NCBI GenBank assembly: GCA_019096065.1
Contig: JAGUCH010000005.1
Span: 620,001 to 684,000, forward strand
Direction: 5' to 3'
Source of the DNA: Paracyclopina nana
Taxonomy: Eukaryota > Arthropoda > Copepoda > Cyclopoida > Cyclopettidae
Length of the DNA: 64,000 nt
Below, one piece after another: positions 49,401 through 59,412 of this stretch. How positions within the stretch are numbered: the stretch's first letter is position 1; the number at the start of each line of letters is the position of its first letter. Both the position numbers and the translations under genes were made by a program. The notes beneath the pieces are model-generated. The model searched no databases. It was not told the origin of the DNA and saw only the letters and a list, made by a program, of their open reading frames with translations.

Positions 49401-51337
49401 ATTGTCTGATGATAATCTGATCCCCCTTTGGTGGTGCATAATAGTGTGCATCAGATGCACCATTTCGGCCTTGCAAATGACTTATGAATTGCAGCTTTGT
49501 TACAATTACCCACCTATTCACTGCATAGCTTTGCTACTATTCCACAGACAGCCTTAAGACTCAATTTACTACGGCGCTTGAAAAATGACCTGCTCAGTGA
49601 CCCTACTTTGCACAATTTCAACTGTGACACTTCTCTCACCTGGCCTTGGGCCGTCATGAAACAATAAAACGACATGCAAATTAGCTACAATTATTGGCAG
49701 CCTTGCACTGCTGCAACGCAACGCACTATTATTTAGGAGTAGCGCGCGCGCGCGCACGGCTTAGAAGAGCTCGCGCAGGTTGCGTGATTTTGCAGCGGAA
49801 TGTTCCGCTCTTCCGCCTTCACAGCCTTTTATTAGCTTTTTATCCTCATTAGCGATCCCTTCTCAGTAGAATTCTTTATTTTACGCGTGAAATCCATCAC
49901 ATACTCTGGGGGATAAAAAGTTAATTTATGTACCTCCTCTGAAAATATAAACAAATCTTTTTGGTAGGTTGCGTGATTTCGCTTTTGATGTTGCGCTTTT
50001 GTGCACCTGCTTCAGTAATTTTAAATTTGAAAGAGCTATTTTAAGTTTTAGGATTGAAATATTCATTCTTATCCAGCGCGGGTCCGTAAAAAAGGGAAGC
50101 TTTTTAGCTATGAGAATTTATTGCGTAAGACCCGAGTTCAATTTTACGCGGACGAGCCGTAGCGAGAGCTTCTGAAATGTGACGCGTGGAAACGGCTTTA
50201 TGCTTTGCCTTTTGTGCTAATCTATAAGAAGTCTTGCAATAGCTAGAGTTTTTTATGACCCTTAAGTAGCATTGTTGTTTTGCACTAGCTCAGCTACATG
50301 TAGCGTTTGTAGATATACAAACAAGGAGCACAACAACAATAATATCGCAGGCTAACTGATTTTCATGAATACTTAACATGCCACTCAATTGCTCATTCCT
50401 GCTGAGCTGCAGTAATGGCTTTCTAATTTGACTTTATCATAGAGCTCAAAGGCCCTGAAGGACATTGAGCCAAGATAAGCAGCAAAAATATACTGAAAAT
50501 AAATTTACTAAAATAATAGTGCCAAGAAACTGAGCAGGGCTCAATTTTGAGATAAATTGGACAAAGGAATACAGAACACCAAGGCTGTATTAGTATAGTG
50601 CTTTAATATGTAATGGTTGTATCAGAAGTATTTGTTCTCAATTACTGCAATGTAAGGAGAAGTAAGCAAGCAATCCTCTTTTTTTCTGGGCTCTCTTTGC
50701 TCCTGCTCCTTTCTTTTTGATCCTTCTTTGCTGTTATTGAGATGGTGCCTTAAAGCCACTAAATATTTCCCTTAGCAAAACCCCTGACTGAGTACATTTT
50801 TTCATCCTAAAGCTCTTTAAGTCTTTAAGTATAAGGCTTCTTCACAAAGAATCACTTAATGGACTTTCCATATTCCACATATCAGGAAAATGATGCATGA
50901 CTCTCCATGAAAAACTTATTCACTCTAGAATATCTAATTTATTATATTCCAAAAAACACCATGGATGATCACAAAAGGACATAATAACTTGTTCAACTTG
51001 AAATGCTCTAATGTCCATTTACATGCTGCGCACTTTCACACTTTTTGTCACCTCTTTCATAGTTTGGGTTTTTCGCTTAATTAGCAAGTTGTCTCTATGG
51101 GTTTCAAAAGGGGCGTGGAGGTACACCGGTCAGCCACGCCCCCATTTTCTTCGAGTGCATGAGCACATTTTTGGCATAGGCGTGGCCCAGGTTTGCAGGA
51201 CCCGCCCATATAGTATTCGTCATCATAGTGAGGGGGCGGGGCGCCTGAGTGTGTGTTCCCCGCCCTCGCAGCTGCAATCGCTTCCTGGCTGGGGCAGACA
51301 TACAGCCTGAAAAAGAAAATGAGGACCAATTTGTCAA
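43417..51337. other. AT-rich intergenic DNA, no gene recognised
   Basis: Nothing with a recognisable domain. One GTAGATGAACAG motif (near 48,130) and one CACAGTGG motif (near 48,241) are present, plus a (CG)n tract listed separately. The frames are short and typical of chance. Confidence 0.45.
49742..49757. repeat. (GC)n tract
   Basis: A pure alternating GC run in otherwise AT-rich DNA, a sequence able to adopt the Z form. Confidence 0.9.
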
Positions 51338-52160
51338 GGTTTCGAAGTGATGGCAAAAAAATAAATAGCGGTTTTGTCATCTATGCTCTGTAATGCCCTA
51401 TAAAGACTTGAAAGCACGTCAACTTTTCAGCGCCATCTATGAGTGATAAAACCTGTTTGGTCAATTGAAGTAAATAATGTCGAATGCTCATTCTTCAAGC
51501 AATTAACTTTTATGCAGCGCCATCTAGAGAGCGCAAAGCCCATCAAGTTGTAAACTCATTTGAAAGGCACAATGAAAAGTTTTGATCATTAAATAGCCAA
51601 TAATTTAATCTAACTTTAGGTAAATAAATATGTGTCCTAGTAAAATTAAGGATTAATGATTTGTAGAGCTTTTTCAACAATCTATGTTCTGTTGCGAAAC
51701 TTTTTATGGTATAAATAGTAACCTTTCTTTTTAGATCAATGATTAGCAGAGACTTACTTGAAAGTATGACAACTTTCAGTGCCATCTATGAATGATAAAA
51801 CCTATAACGTCATCTGATGTCAGTAATAATAGAGAATCAGAACTTTCAGATAATAAAGACGTCTTATGGTGCATATGAAAAAATCAAAAAAGATCATTAA
51901 TTTGTAGAGCTTTTTAAACAATTTCTTTTCCTTGCAATGCTTTCAAAATGATGTCAAAAATATAAACCTCGCTTTTTTCATCAATGCTCTGCAATGCCCT
52001 AAAAAGACTTGAAAGTACGTCAACTTTTCAGCGCCATCTATGAATGATAAAACCTGTTTGGTCAATTGAAGTAAATAATGTCGAATGCTCATTCTTCAAG
52101 TACTTAACTTTTATGCAGCGCCATCTAGAGAGTGCGAAGCCCATCAAGTTGTAAATTTCT
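51338..52160. repeat. diverged direct duplication with AGATGGCGC sites
   Basis: The segment 51,338-51,555 recurs at about 51,938-52,157 with scattered changes, and a shorter copy lies at 51,755-51,815. Each carries AGCGCCATCTA; its reverse, AGATGGCGC, matches the fly CTCF core AGRKGGCGC. Full cores occur near 51,430, 51,520, 52,031 and 52,119, with a one-base variant near 51,782. Confidence 0.85.
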
Positions 52161-52280
52161 TTCTAGAAGTGCAATACCCCCCTTAATTTTTAGCCAAAAT
52201 TTTGTGTGCTGCTTTCTTAGCATCAAGATTTGGAAACATACAGGGAATTGCTTATCAGCAGCATGAATTGTGCTACCACA

Positions 52281-53907
52281 CTATGAGTACATTTGGGTAG
52301 TGGTAGTGGAAAGCTTGTTTTCTCTGTCCTGACCTTGACAGTCAAGCCAGCTCTTTTGGCTCCTTTTGGAAAATGGGCAGAGACAAGACAGGCAAAAGAT
52401 GAAAATCACCTTTTCCCTGAGTTGCTTTTCCCTGCTTAGTGGAGCATGAGAAATTCCATTAGAATTGTCATTTGACATTTGTCTGGAATGTCCAGAATGC
52501 TATGCAGCAGATTCCTGGGCCAAATCTGGATTACCTGTAATAGGAGAGCACTACCACAAATGAGAAGCCATGGAATACTGGTAGCAAAAGGTGTCCCAGG
52601 ATGAGAATGGCAATGAGCAGGGGAATGAGTCTTGGCCCCAGGAGATATTCAGGGATGAAGAAGAACACCACATCTGCCAGGACACAGAGGGCATCATTGA
52701 ACCAGTTGTCACCAATCCTGATCACATGGGCATTGTGCAGAATGAAGCAGAGGGCCAGCATCAGGGAGAAGAGGAAGGAGAACCCAGTCATGAGAAACCA
52801 GGCCCTGACATAGCCTGGGTTCAGCTGGACAATCCCTGTGATCATGATGGGCTCCAGGATGAGGCCAATGCTGGAGACAAGTATGGCCAGAGCCACCACA
52901 TAGGCTGAAAAGATATGTGTGTTTTTAAATTTGACGCACTTTTTAAAATAGCTTTTTTTGTTAAGGTGAACTAGGGTTGAACATTACAAAAGCTTGCTTG
53001 CCAACTTTCAGTCCCTTGTAAAGGTTTCAAAAAGAGGACAAAATAATCTACAGAGTTTTATTTCCAAGTGATCCCTCAAGGGCTCACAAGGCTTTTTTGC
53101 ACTTTTCGCAATTCACAATTATTCACATACTTTTTTAGTTGTTAAGCTAATTTGGTGTTCATTGTGATTTGTTTTAAAAAGCACAAAAATGCCAAATATT
53201 CTAATGATCTTCAGTGCCCAAGTCTGCAGTTACTTTAAAATCCAAAAATGTGACGTACTTTTTAAAGACTCATTATATACTATATAGGCTTTCTTAATTC
53301 AAGTTTTTAAATTGATAACTAGAAAATATTTATCCATGGTTCGCCGTAACTTTTCAATATGGGTATATATACATATATGTACTATTGCTGGTCATTTTGA
53401 AAGCTTGCTAGACAACTTTCAGTGCCTTGCGAAGGTTTCAAAGAGAGGCCAAAAAAATCTTCAGAGTTTTCCCCCCAAATGATCCGGAGTGCCTAAAAGC
53501 GGCCTTTGCTTCACGCACAATCCATCATTACAGCCCATTGTTATGGCCTTTTCTCCATTATATTCTACTTTGGCTTTGACTTGTGGGCAGGTGGCAAAAT
53601 CAGGTGGTTCACTACTCTGATCCGGAATGATCTCAAGATCTTCCAAAGTTGGCCTTTAAATCCATATGTAAGGAGATTATGGCCTTTGAAAGGTCATTTT
53701 CGATTCCGGCCTTCACTCACCATTTTCCTCAATGTTGATCCTCGCTCTGTAGTGGAAAAGGCCCTTGTCATCTGCAGAGAAGACATGCAGGCAGGTGTAG
53801 ACCGCAGCTGACAAGACCACAACCCACAAGAGAAGCCTCAAAAAGGCCACTGTTATGCAGCCTGTCCTTAGGTCCAGGCAGCAGCACTTTCGCATCAAAA
53901 GCATCAT
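52281..53907 (-). CDS. four-transmembrane protein with LRTG motif (three exons)
   Basis: Exons read on the minus strand are 53,907-53,721, 52,904-52,535 and 52,482-52,281, with introns of 816 and 52 nt. Donors are G|GTGAGT and AG|GTAATC; acceptors are TTTTCAG and CATTCCAG; all phases agree, giving 252 residues. Residues 5-16 read MRKCCCLDLRTG, followed by the first membrane span. Exon 2 gives three more hydrophobic segments (VALAILVSSIGLI, FLMTGFSFLFSLMLAL, LIPLLIAILILGHLLL). A cysteine cluster plus LRTG before TM1 is typical of the insect DUF4728/Pasiflora-like tetraspan proteins, some of which act in septate junctions. The short cytoplasmic exon 3 is the least certain part. Regulation cannot be read from the sequence. 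Confidence 0.62.
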
Positions 53908-54133
53908 TGTGTTGCAGTTGTTCAGGTATCCTTGTAGTGATTTTTGTAGTATATTTTGAGGGTGGTCCACAAAAAACGAGACAAAACTGCTCGGTGGCCT
54001 TCACATGGCCTTGGTGGCCTCGTCTCTTCTGCTCTGGAAATGGGCTTAGGGGCAACTGAGGAATGGAGCGCGATTGGCAAAATCACCAACGAGGCCAGCC
54101 TGGCCTCAAAGCTGCAGCCTCGACTGTAACGAG

Positions 54134-54150
54134 GGCGCGCGCGCGCGCGC
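54134..54150. repeat. (GC)n tract upstream of the four-TM gene
   Basis: Pure alternating GC run about 230 bp upstream of the four-TM start codon; it may lie in the promoter region. Confidence 0.9.
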
Positions 54151-55435
54151 TGAGAGCCTCAAAGAGAAGCAAGGAGAGAAAACTGCTCGGCTCGTCTGGA
54201 AACTACTGTAGAAAGGCTGGATGTTTGGCTTATATATCTACATTTTGCGCTTCAATTTTTTGCCTGGAAAAAAAAGAAGAAATTGGAAAATTTCGAAAAT
54301 TTCGAAAAAGTTCCAGCGTCGCATTTTTACTGCATCAGCCTTTATTTAGTATCTAGTTCAAAATGTGCATTGTTTGGCACTGTATTAAATAACATATTTG
54401 CTTTCTTGCATTGACATGGGAATCAAGATATTTTTTGATTTAAAAAAATGTGTCTCATTTTTATAGCATCACCCTATAGAATTCAAAAATTGGGAATTTT
54501 GGCGAAAAGTAGACTTATTTTTCTTCTCGGGAAACGTCCAGCCTTGCCACTGAACTGTCATGTAGAACGGGACACAGTGGGCATTTCACATCGCAAAAAT
54601 CTCGCATGTCAATCACCTTGAAATTTGGGGTGGAACTTTCCTCTCCGCGGAAGCTTTCTAAAATAACAATAGGCGAAAAAAAACCTCTTTCCCATTCTTC
54701 TGCAAATAAAGGCAAATAAGCGTGGCGGAAAATTTTGCTCGCTCGAAAAAAGGGTCAATCAGGAAAAATGCCCACTGTGCACGTATGTGACCCAGCTTCC
54801 TACTTTGCAAAGGCTCGATTTTCTCTTCAGTGTGCGAGTGGAGCCTTTATGGCCTTCCTGCTACTCAACAGCCCGCTTCGCGCAAGCTCCATAAAATACA
54901 TGCCACAGTGGATTATTTCGGCCCGCATCACACCCATTCTAAACATGCTGATCAAACTGTCTATTTGGGATTTTAAAAATATGCGCGCATAAATAGCCCA
55001 CTGTGCGAGCTTCTTTAATAGGCCACAGTGGATTATTTCCAAGTTTGGCGCGCATACTTCTGAAATCTTTATCATTGACGCATCAAAAATTGGAAATTTT
55101 ACCTTTTTTATTATGCGCGCCAGAATAGTCCACTGTGCTAGTGTTTAAGGAAGAAAGCGAGAGTTTTGATGGCAGACGGGATTATTTTTATGGCGAAATG
55201 ATGTGCTGTTCATTTATTCCACTGTGCACGAGATCATTAGATCCTAAGACAAGAATTGTGCTGTAAGGGAAAAGATTAATTGTCGGCTTTTTGGCACACC
55301 AAAAATTCGTCAACATTGTATGTCATTGATTCTTGGTTTGGCGCCAACTACAAAAAATAGTTATCAATAAGGCAGACTCATGAAATGATATTTTATTTAT
55401 GCACTTAAGGGCAAAGCAATACGGCTCTACTGGGT

Positions 55436-55972
55436 AAAGGCACCAGGGGCAAAGGCATTATGATTAAAGGCTCCCTGATAAAAAGCACGCTGCTTAAAGG
55501 CATAGTGGGCAAAAGCAACACTGGTAAAAGGCAACTTAACTAAAATGGCACTAAAAGAAAAAATGGTATCACAAATTTATTTGTCTGTTTGTAAAAAATC
55601 TGACAGCAGAATTAGCATTTGCGTCGACGTTTTTGGGAAATGATATTTGATTGGTCAATGTATGAAAGATCACGATTTTTGCGCTTAAGCTCACTATTTG
55701 AAGTGCTCTCAGTTGCGGGTAAGAAAACTTCTGAAGACTCTGGCTTTATTTATGAAGCAATTGCCATCAAGGAATCCCCTTTCAGAGTTGCCAATTGCTT
55801 TCATGAAAGTTTCCAAATCAGTTTTGTGCGCATGAAGATTTTTCATAAGATTGGCTTTCTGCATTTTAAGCCTTTTGTAGCATCTTTTGAAAGTCTTCTT
55901 GTTTGGATGGCCAAGACATTTCTCATCAGGGAGCCTTTAATCATAATGCCTTTGCCCTTGGTGCCTTTAGGC
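55436..55972. repeat. foldback repeat built from ~20-bp GGCA units
   Basis: From 55,420 to 55,545 units of about 20 bp of the type TAAAGGCA recur. The portion 55,436-55,482 returns in inverted orientation at about 55,925-55,968 (GCATTATGATTAAAGGCTCC on both), forming arms around about 440 bp. Confidence 0.75.
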
Positions 55973-56950
55973 AGTATACCCAGCAATACAACTGATTTAG
56001 CTCAAAGCTGATCTAGGCTTTGAACTTGAACCACCGAGTGAAACTTTGCTAGTCCGAGCGGTAGCGAGGACCATAATTTCAAAATACTCATATAGGCTGG
56101 AATAAATGATGAAAATAGGGCAAGTAATGCTGTTTTTTGGCACATATTCTAAGTTCGCGATGTAACTATTACTTGCTAAGTGCACAATAACTTGGAGTAC
56201 TTTTGCACCATCATTAGTCACTCTTAGCTGCAAGTTTCCAGCATAGCAGCCTACTTTACAGCACAGCTATAAAGCTTGTTCAATGTACACTTCTATTCGT
56301 ACTCTTCTTGATCTTCCATTAGATGCATTGTCGATCTTTATTGGAAAAGTCAACAGAACTTACACAAGACTAATTTGCCCAATAACGTTTTCTCCCAGAA
56401 GCTTCCAAAAACTAACACTAGGTGGCGCAACGCATGAGTGCGCTAATATAAAGCCCTTCAGCATGACGTAATTTTATATTCAAAAAGTTTTGAAAATTAA
56501 ATTCTTTGCATAATAGAAAATCAATTTAAAAGTGAATAAACATTATGTTGAGTGCATTTCATGTGTATATAGGAAAATGGGGCTTTTTCGGGGGAACCCG
56601 CAAAGATCTGAGAAATTTGGACTTTCTCCAATGTTATGAATTTACAGGTACCACTTAACTTTGCGCAGTGGCGATACACTAACCAATGATCGAATTGAGA
56701 GGTGGTGTTATTGCTAGTTGAAAACTGAATACCAATACCCCGGCTATGTAGCGTGAAATATCGCTACATAAGCCAATTTCTGCCGGTATCTTCGGGTACC
56801 TCTTAATTAATAATTAGTAAGTAATTTGTAACTAACATGTAAATTGTATATTCTCTCCATTTTAAGGTTTTTGAGTATTTATGCGGAAAAGCAATTTATG
56901 CACTGTAAAGCGCATTTCCTCGTGAGTAATTCACTTTGCCGGTAGACTCA

Positions 56951-57192
56951 GCTTTTTTGCGCTCCCGATGCGCTATGAAGTAAATGATAACCCTAGGGAT
57001 AGTTTTTACTAAGTAAATGGTAAATGAGAACCCTAGGAATATGTTTTACTTAGCTAATGGTAAATGAAAGCCCTAGGGATGTTTTTTACTAAGTAAAAAA
57101 TACCCCAAGGGTTTTCATTTACCATTTGCTTAGTAAAACATTATCCCTAGGGTCATCATTTTCTTCATAACACATCAGGAGCTCAAAAAGGC
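56951..57192. repeat. 242-bp foldback hairpin with internal tandem units
   Basis: The left arm starts GCTTTTTTGCGCTCC and the right arm ends GGAGCTCAAAAAGGC. The arms pair through the CCCTAGGGATA and TTTTACTAAGTAAATGG blocks. The left arm contains about three tandem copies of that block, which may reflect hairpin-driven duplication. Confidence 0.8.
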
Positions 57193-57866
57193 AGTTCATC
57201 TTATTGACAACTATAGAAGGAGGTCCTAACCCAAACTCTTTACAACACCCAAAAAATATACATTTTCTGAAAGCTTATGTTTCTAGGGTTCATTTGGTAG
57301 TAATTTAAAAATCCTGGCCTATGGCTTCCCATAACATAAAATTTTCAAAAACGTCTAGCACCAACAGTTTAATATTTTTTGAGATAATAAATAGCAATGA
57401 CCCCCTCTGAAAAAAGAAGGTCTAACTTTTTATAATTCATAAGCAAGTCTGTAAAATGCACTCAAATTGAGATATTTGCTGCCAAACTTATTATCCAAAA
57501 TTAATCAAGTTGGCATGAATTATGTTTTGGTTACTGCTTCAATAAGAAGCTTTAAATAATTGAAAATCAGTCTCTAGACATGTCTCCCATACACGGAAAT
57601 CTTTAGTAAAAGGCGAAAGATTTATACGTATATGAATGGAAGATTAGTGTTAACAAATAGGAAGTCATTACAGGATCTTCATTACTTAGAATGAGCAATG
57701 GTAATTGGTATATTTTCAAACAATTAAATCACAAGTTGATTTGGAAAAAAAATCATTAAATATCCAATTGTTAAACTGATCCCTAATGAGGTAATTGCAT
57801 ACTCATTAAAATAAGAATCTTTTATGATTGAAGAGCTGACTTATTAAACCTTCTAATTTTTGGTAC

Positions 57867-58040
57867 AGTGACGCAGCGTCACCTGGTGTTGGGATTGAGT
57901 ACTAAAATCTGCCGCTAAACGTTTTGGCGGGCGGAAAATCAGAGGATGTATTTTTTACGCGCGAAATGAGAGGATGTACAACTTTTGGGCGGGGAAAGCA
58001 GCCAGAATATAAAAGTAGTATGCTGCTATAGTAAGTCAGC
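57867..58040 (+). promoter_or_regulatory. strong candidate core promoter without an obvious ORF
   Basis: In order: a palindrome GTGACGCAGCGTCAC (57,868-57,882), an E2F-like TTTTGGCGGGCGGAAAA (near 57,922), ACGCGCGAAAT (near 57,957), a GGGCGGGG box (57,988), TATAAAAG (58,008-58,015) and an initiator AGTCAGC with its A at 58,038, exactly 30 bp from the TATA start. The first ATG downstream opens only nine codons. Confidence 0.5.
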
Positions 58041-59412
58041 TTTTCTCAAGGTCTTGCTTCAGCTTTGCTCTATCTTACACAGTGAGAAAAGATGGGCACC
58101 AACAAACCACTGTGCACAGCTTAAACGCTTAAAAAACTTATCCATTGTAATAATGCTCAAAAATTATAAGAATCTTTTGAATATTATGGTGAAAACTACT
58201 CTATGAAATAATGAGTACAAACTTAAGTTTTGGACAAATTAAAGTAAACAGAGTTTTTATTTGCTTTTTTCATGTTGAAGAAATTATTTTTGTAACTTTT
58301 GATATTCAGCATAAAAAAAATATTTGCAGTGCCAAAGTTTTTCTCCCATTTTGGCTGATCGAGTTAAGTGAGATTTCATGCTTTTTGGGGGAAAAAATAG
58401 TTTCCTTTGGGATGTGCAAAAGTGTTTTGCTATAGGCTACAAAGCTTTATTTTGCACTATAAGAAGCAATATTGCAAGTGTTGTCAAAAAACAAAAGTTT
58501 TGCAACAAAAGAATGCAGCTCGGAAAGCAATTAATAATGTGTGCTCTCTTACTAAGCCAAGTCTGCTTTTGACACTTGGCTTTCATTGACATTAGGCAAT
58601 CAAAAATAAAGTGATGTTCATCTACGACCCATGAAAAAACCAAAAATAGACATTATTTTAGGTTTTCTCATTTCAGATGACATTTGAGTGTAACCCACTT
58701 TTTGTCATTTTTCATTCTGTCAAATCAAATTTATTTTCATCAAATATTAAAAGAAAACTTTTTTCAGCCAAGATTTAGAAATATCTTAAAGATGTTGTGG
58801 TTAATGTAAATGTATGGCCATTATTTTGTGGGTAAAGAGAGATATAACCCCTTGATACCTTAGGTCAAGCACATTGTCCAGTAACAAGGATAAACAACTG
58901 GGCTGACAAAATGGCCACCATTCCTTGCTTTTGGCCTTGCTCTCATTTGACACTGAGGACACAAAAAAGATAAAAGTCGATTAGAGCCTTTGATTGGCCT
59001 TTTTTGCTAAGAAAGCCACAATTGGAAGGCCAAGCAAAAATACTGCATTTTTCAGCAATGTTTTGGCCAAAACTTTCACGTTCCTTAACAACCATTTCTT
59101 TGATTGACAACAGTGTGCAAAATATTGCTTTGAGTTAACAAACTAAAGTTAATAAACAGTCATTTATTCTCTATTATGAAATATATTTCAAGTGTCTTTT
59201 AGTGCACTCTGGCCTTTGAGGTGTAGAAGTGGCCTTTAAGCTCCAAGGTCAAAGCTTAGTTAGCTTTTACCACAAAGTTGGCCATAAAAGTGAACTTTGC
59301 CTTGAGGGCCAATCTTTGTCCAGGAGAGGAGTTTTGCCTTCAAGAGATGCAATTGGGAAATAGCTGCAAAAAAGCATTGATTTAATGTTAGAAATAAGGT
59401 CACTGAATAACA

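Larger units (their letters stand above)
53908..59412. other. intergenic DNA between the four-TM gene and the sulfotransferase
   Basis: No recognised gene. It contains a (GC)n tract, a dense cluster of CCACTGTG motifs (54,571-55,226), two foldback structures and a strong orphan core promoter near 58.0 kb, all listed separately. The 130-codon frame at 55,619-56,011 begins without an ATG and ends in repeat sequence; I do not call it a gene. Confidence 0.5.

Noticed and set aside
52501..52534. A 20-nt second intron in the four-TM gene (acceptor at TTTGGCCCAG)
   Set aside because: Too short for a spliceosomal intron. The 52-nt alternative keeps the frame and has a reasonable acceptor.
55619..56011. 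130-codon plus-strand gene
   Set aside because: No ATG at its start, no recognised domain, and its C-terminal third is encoded by the inverted repeat.
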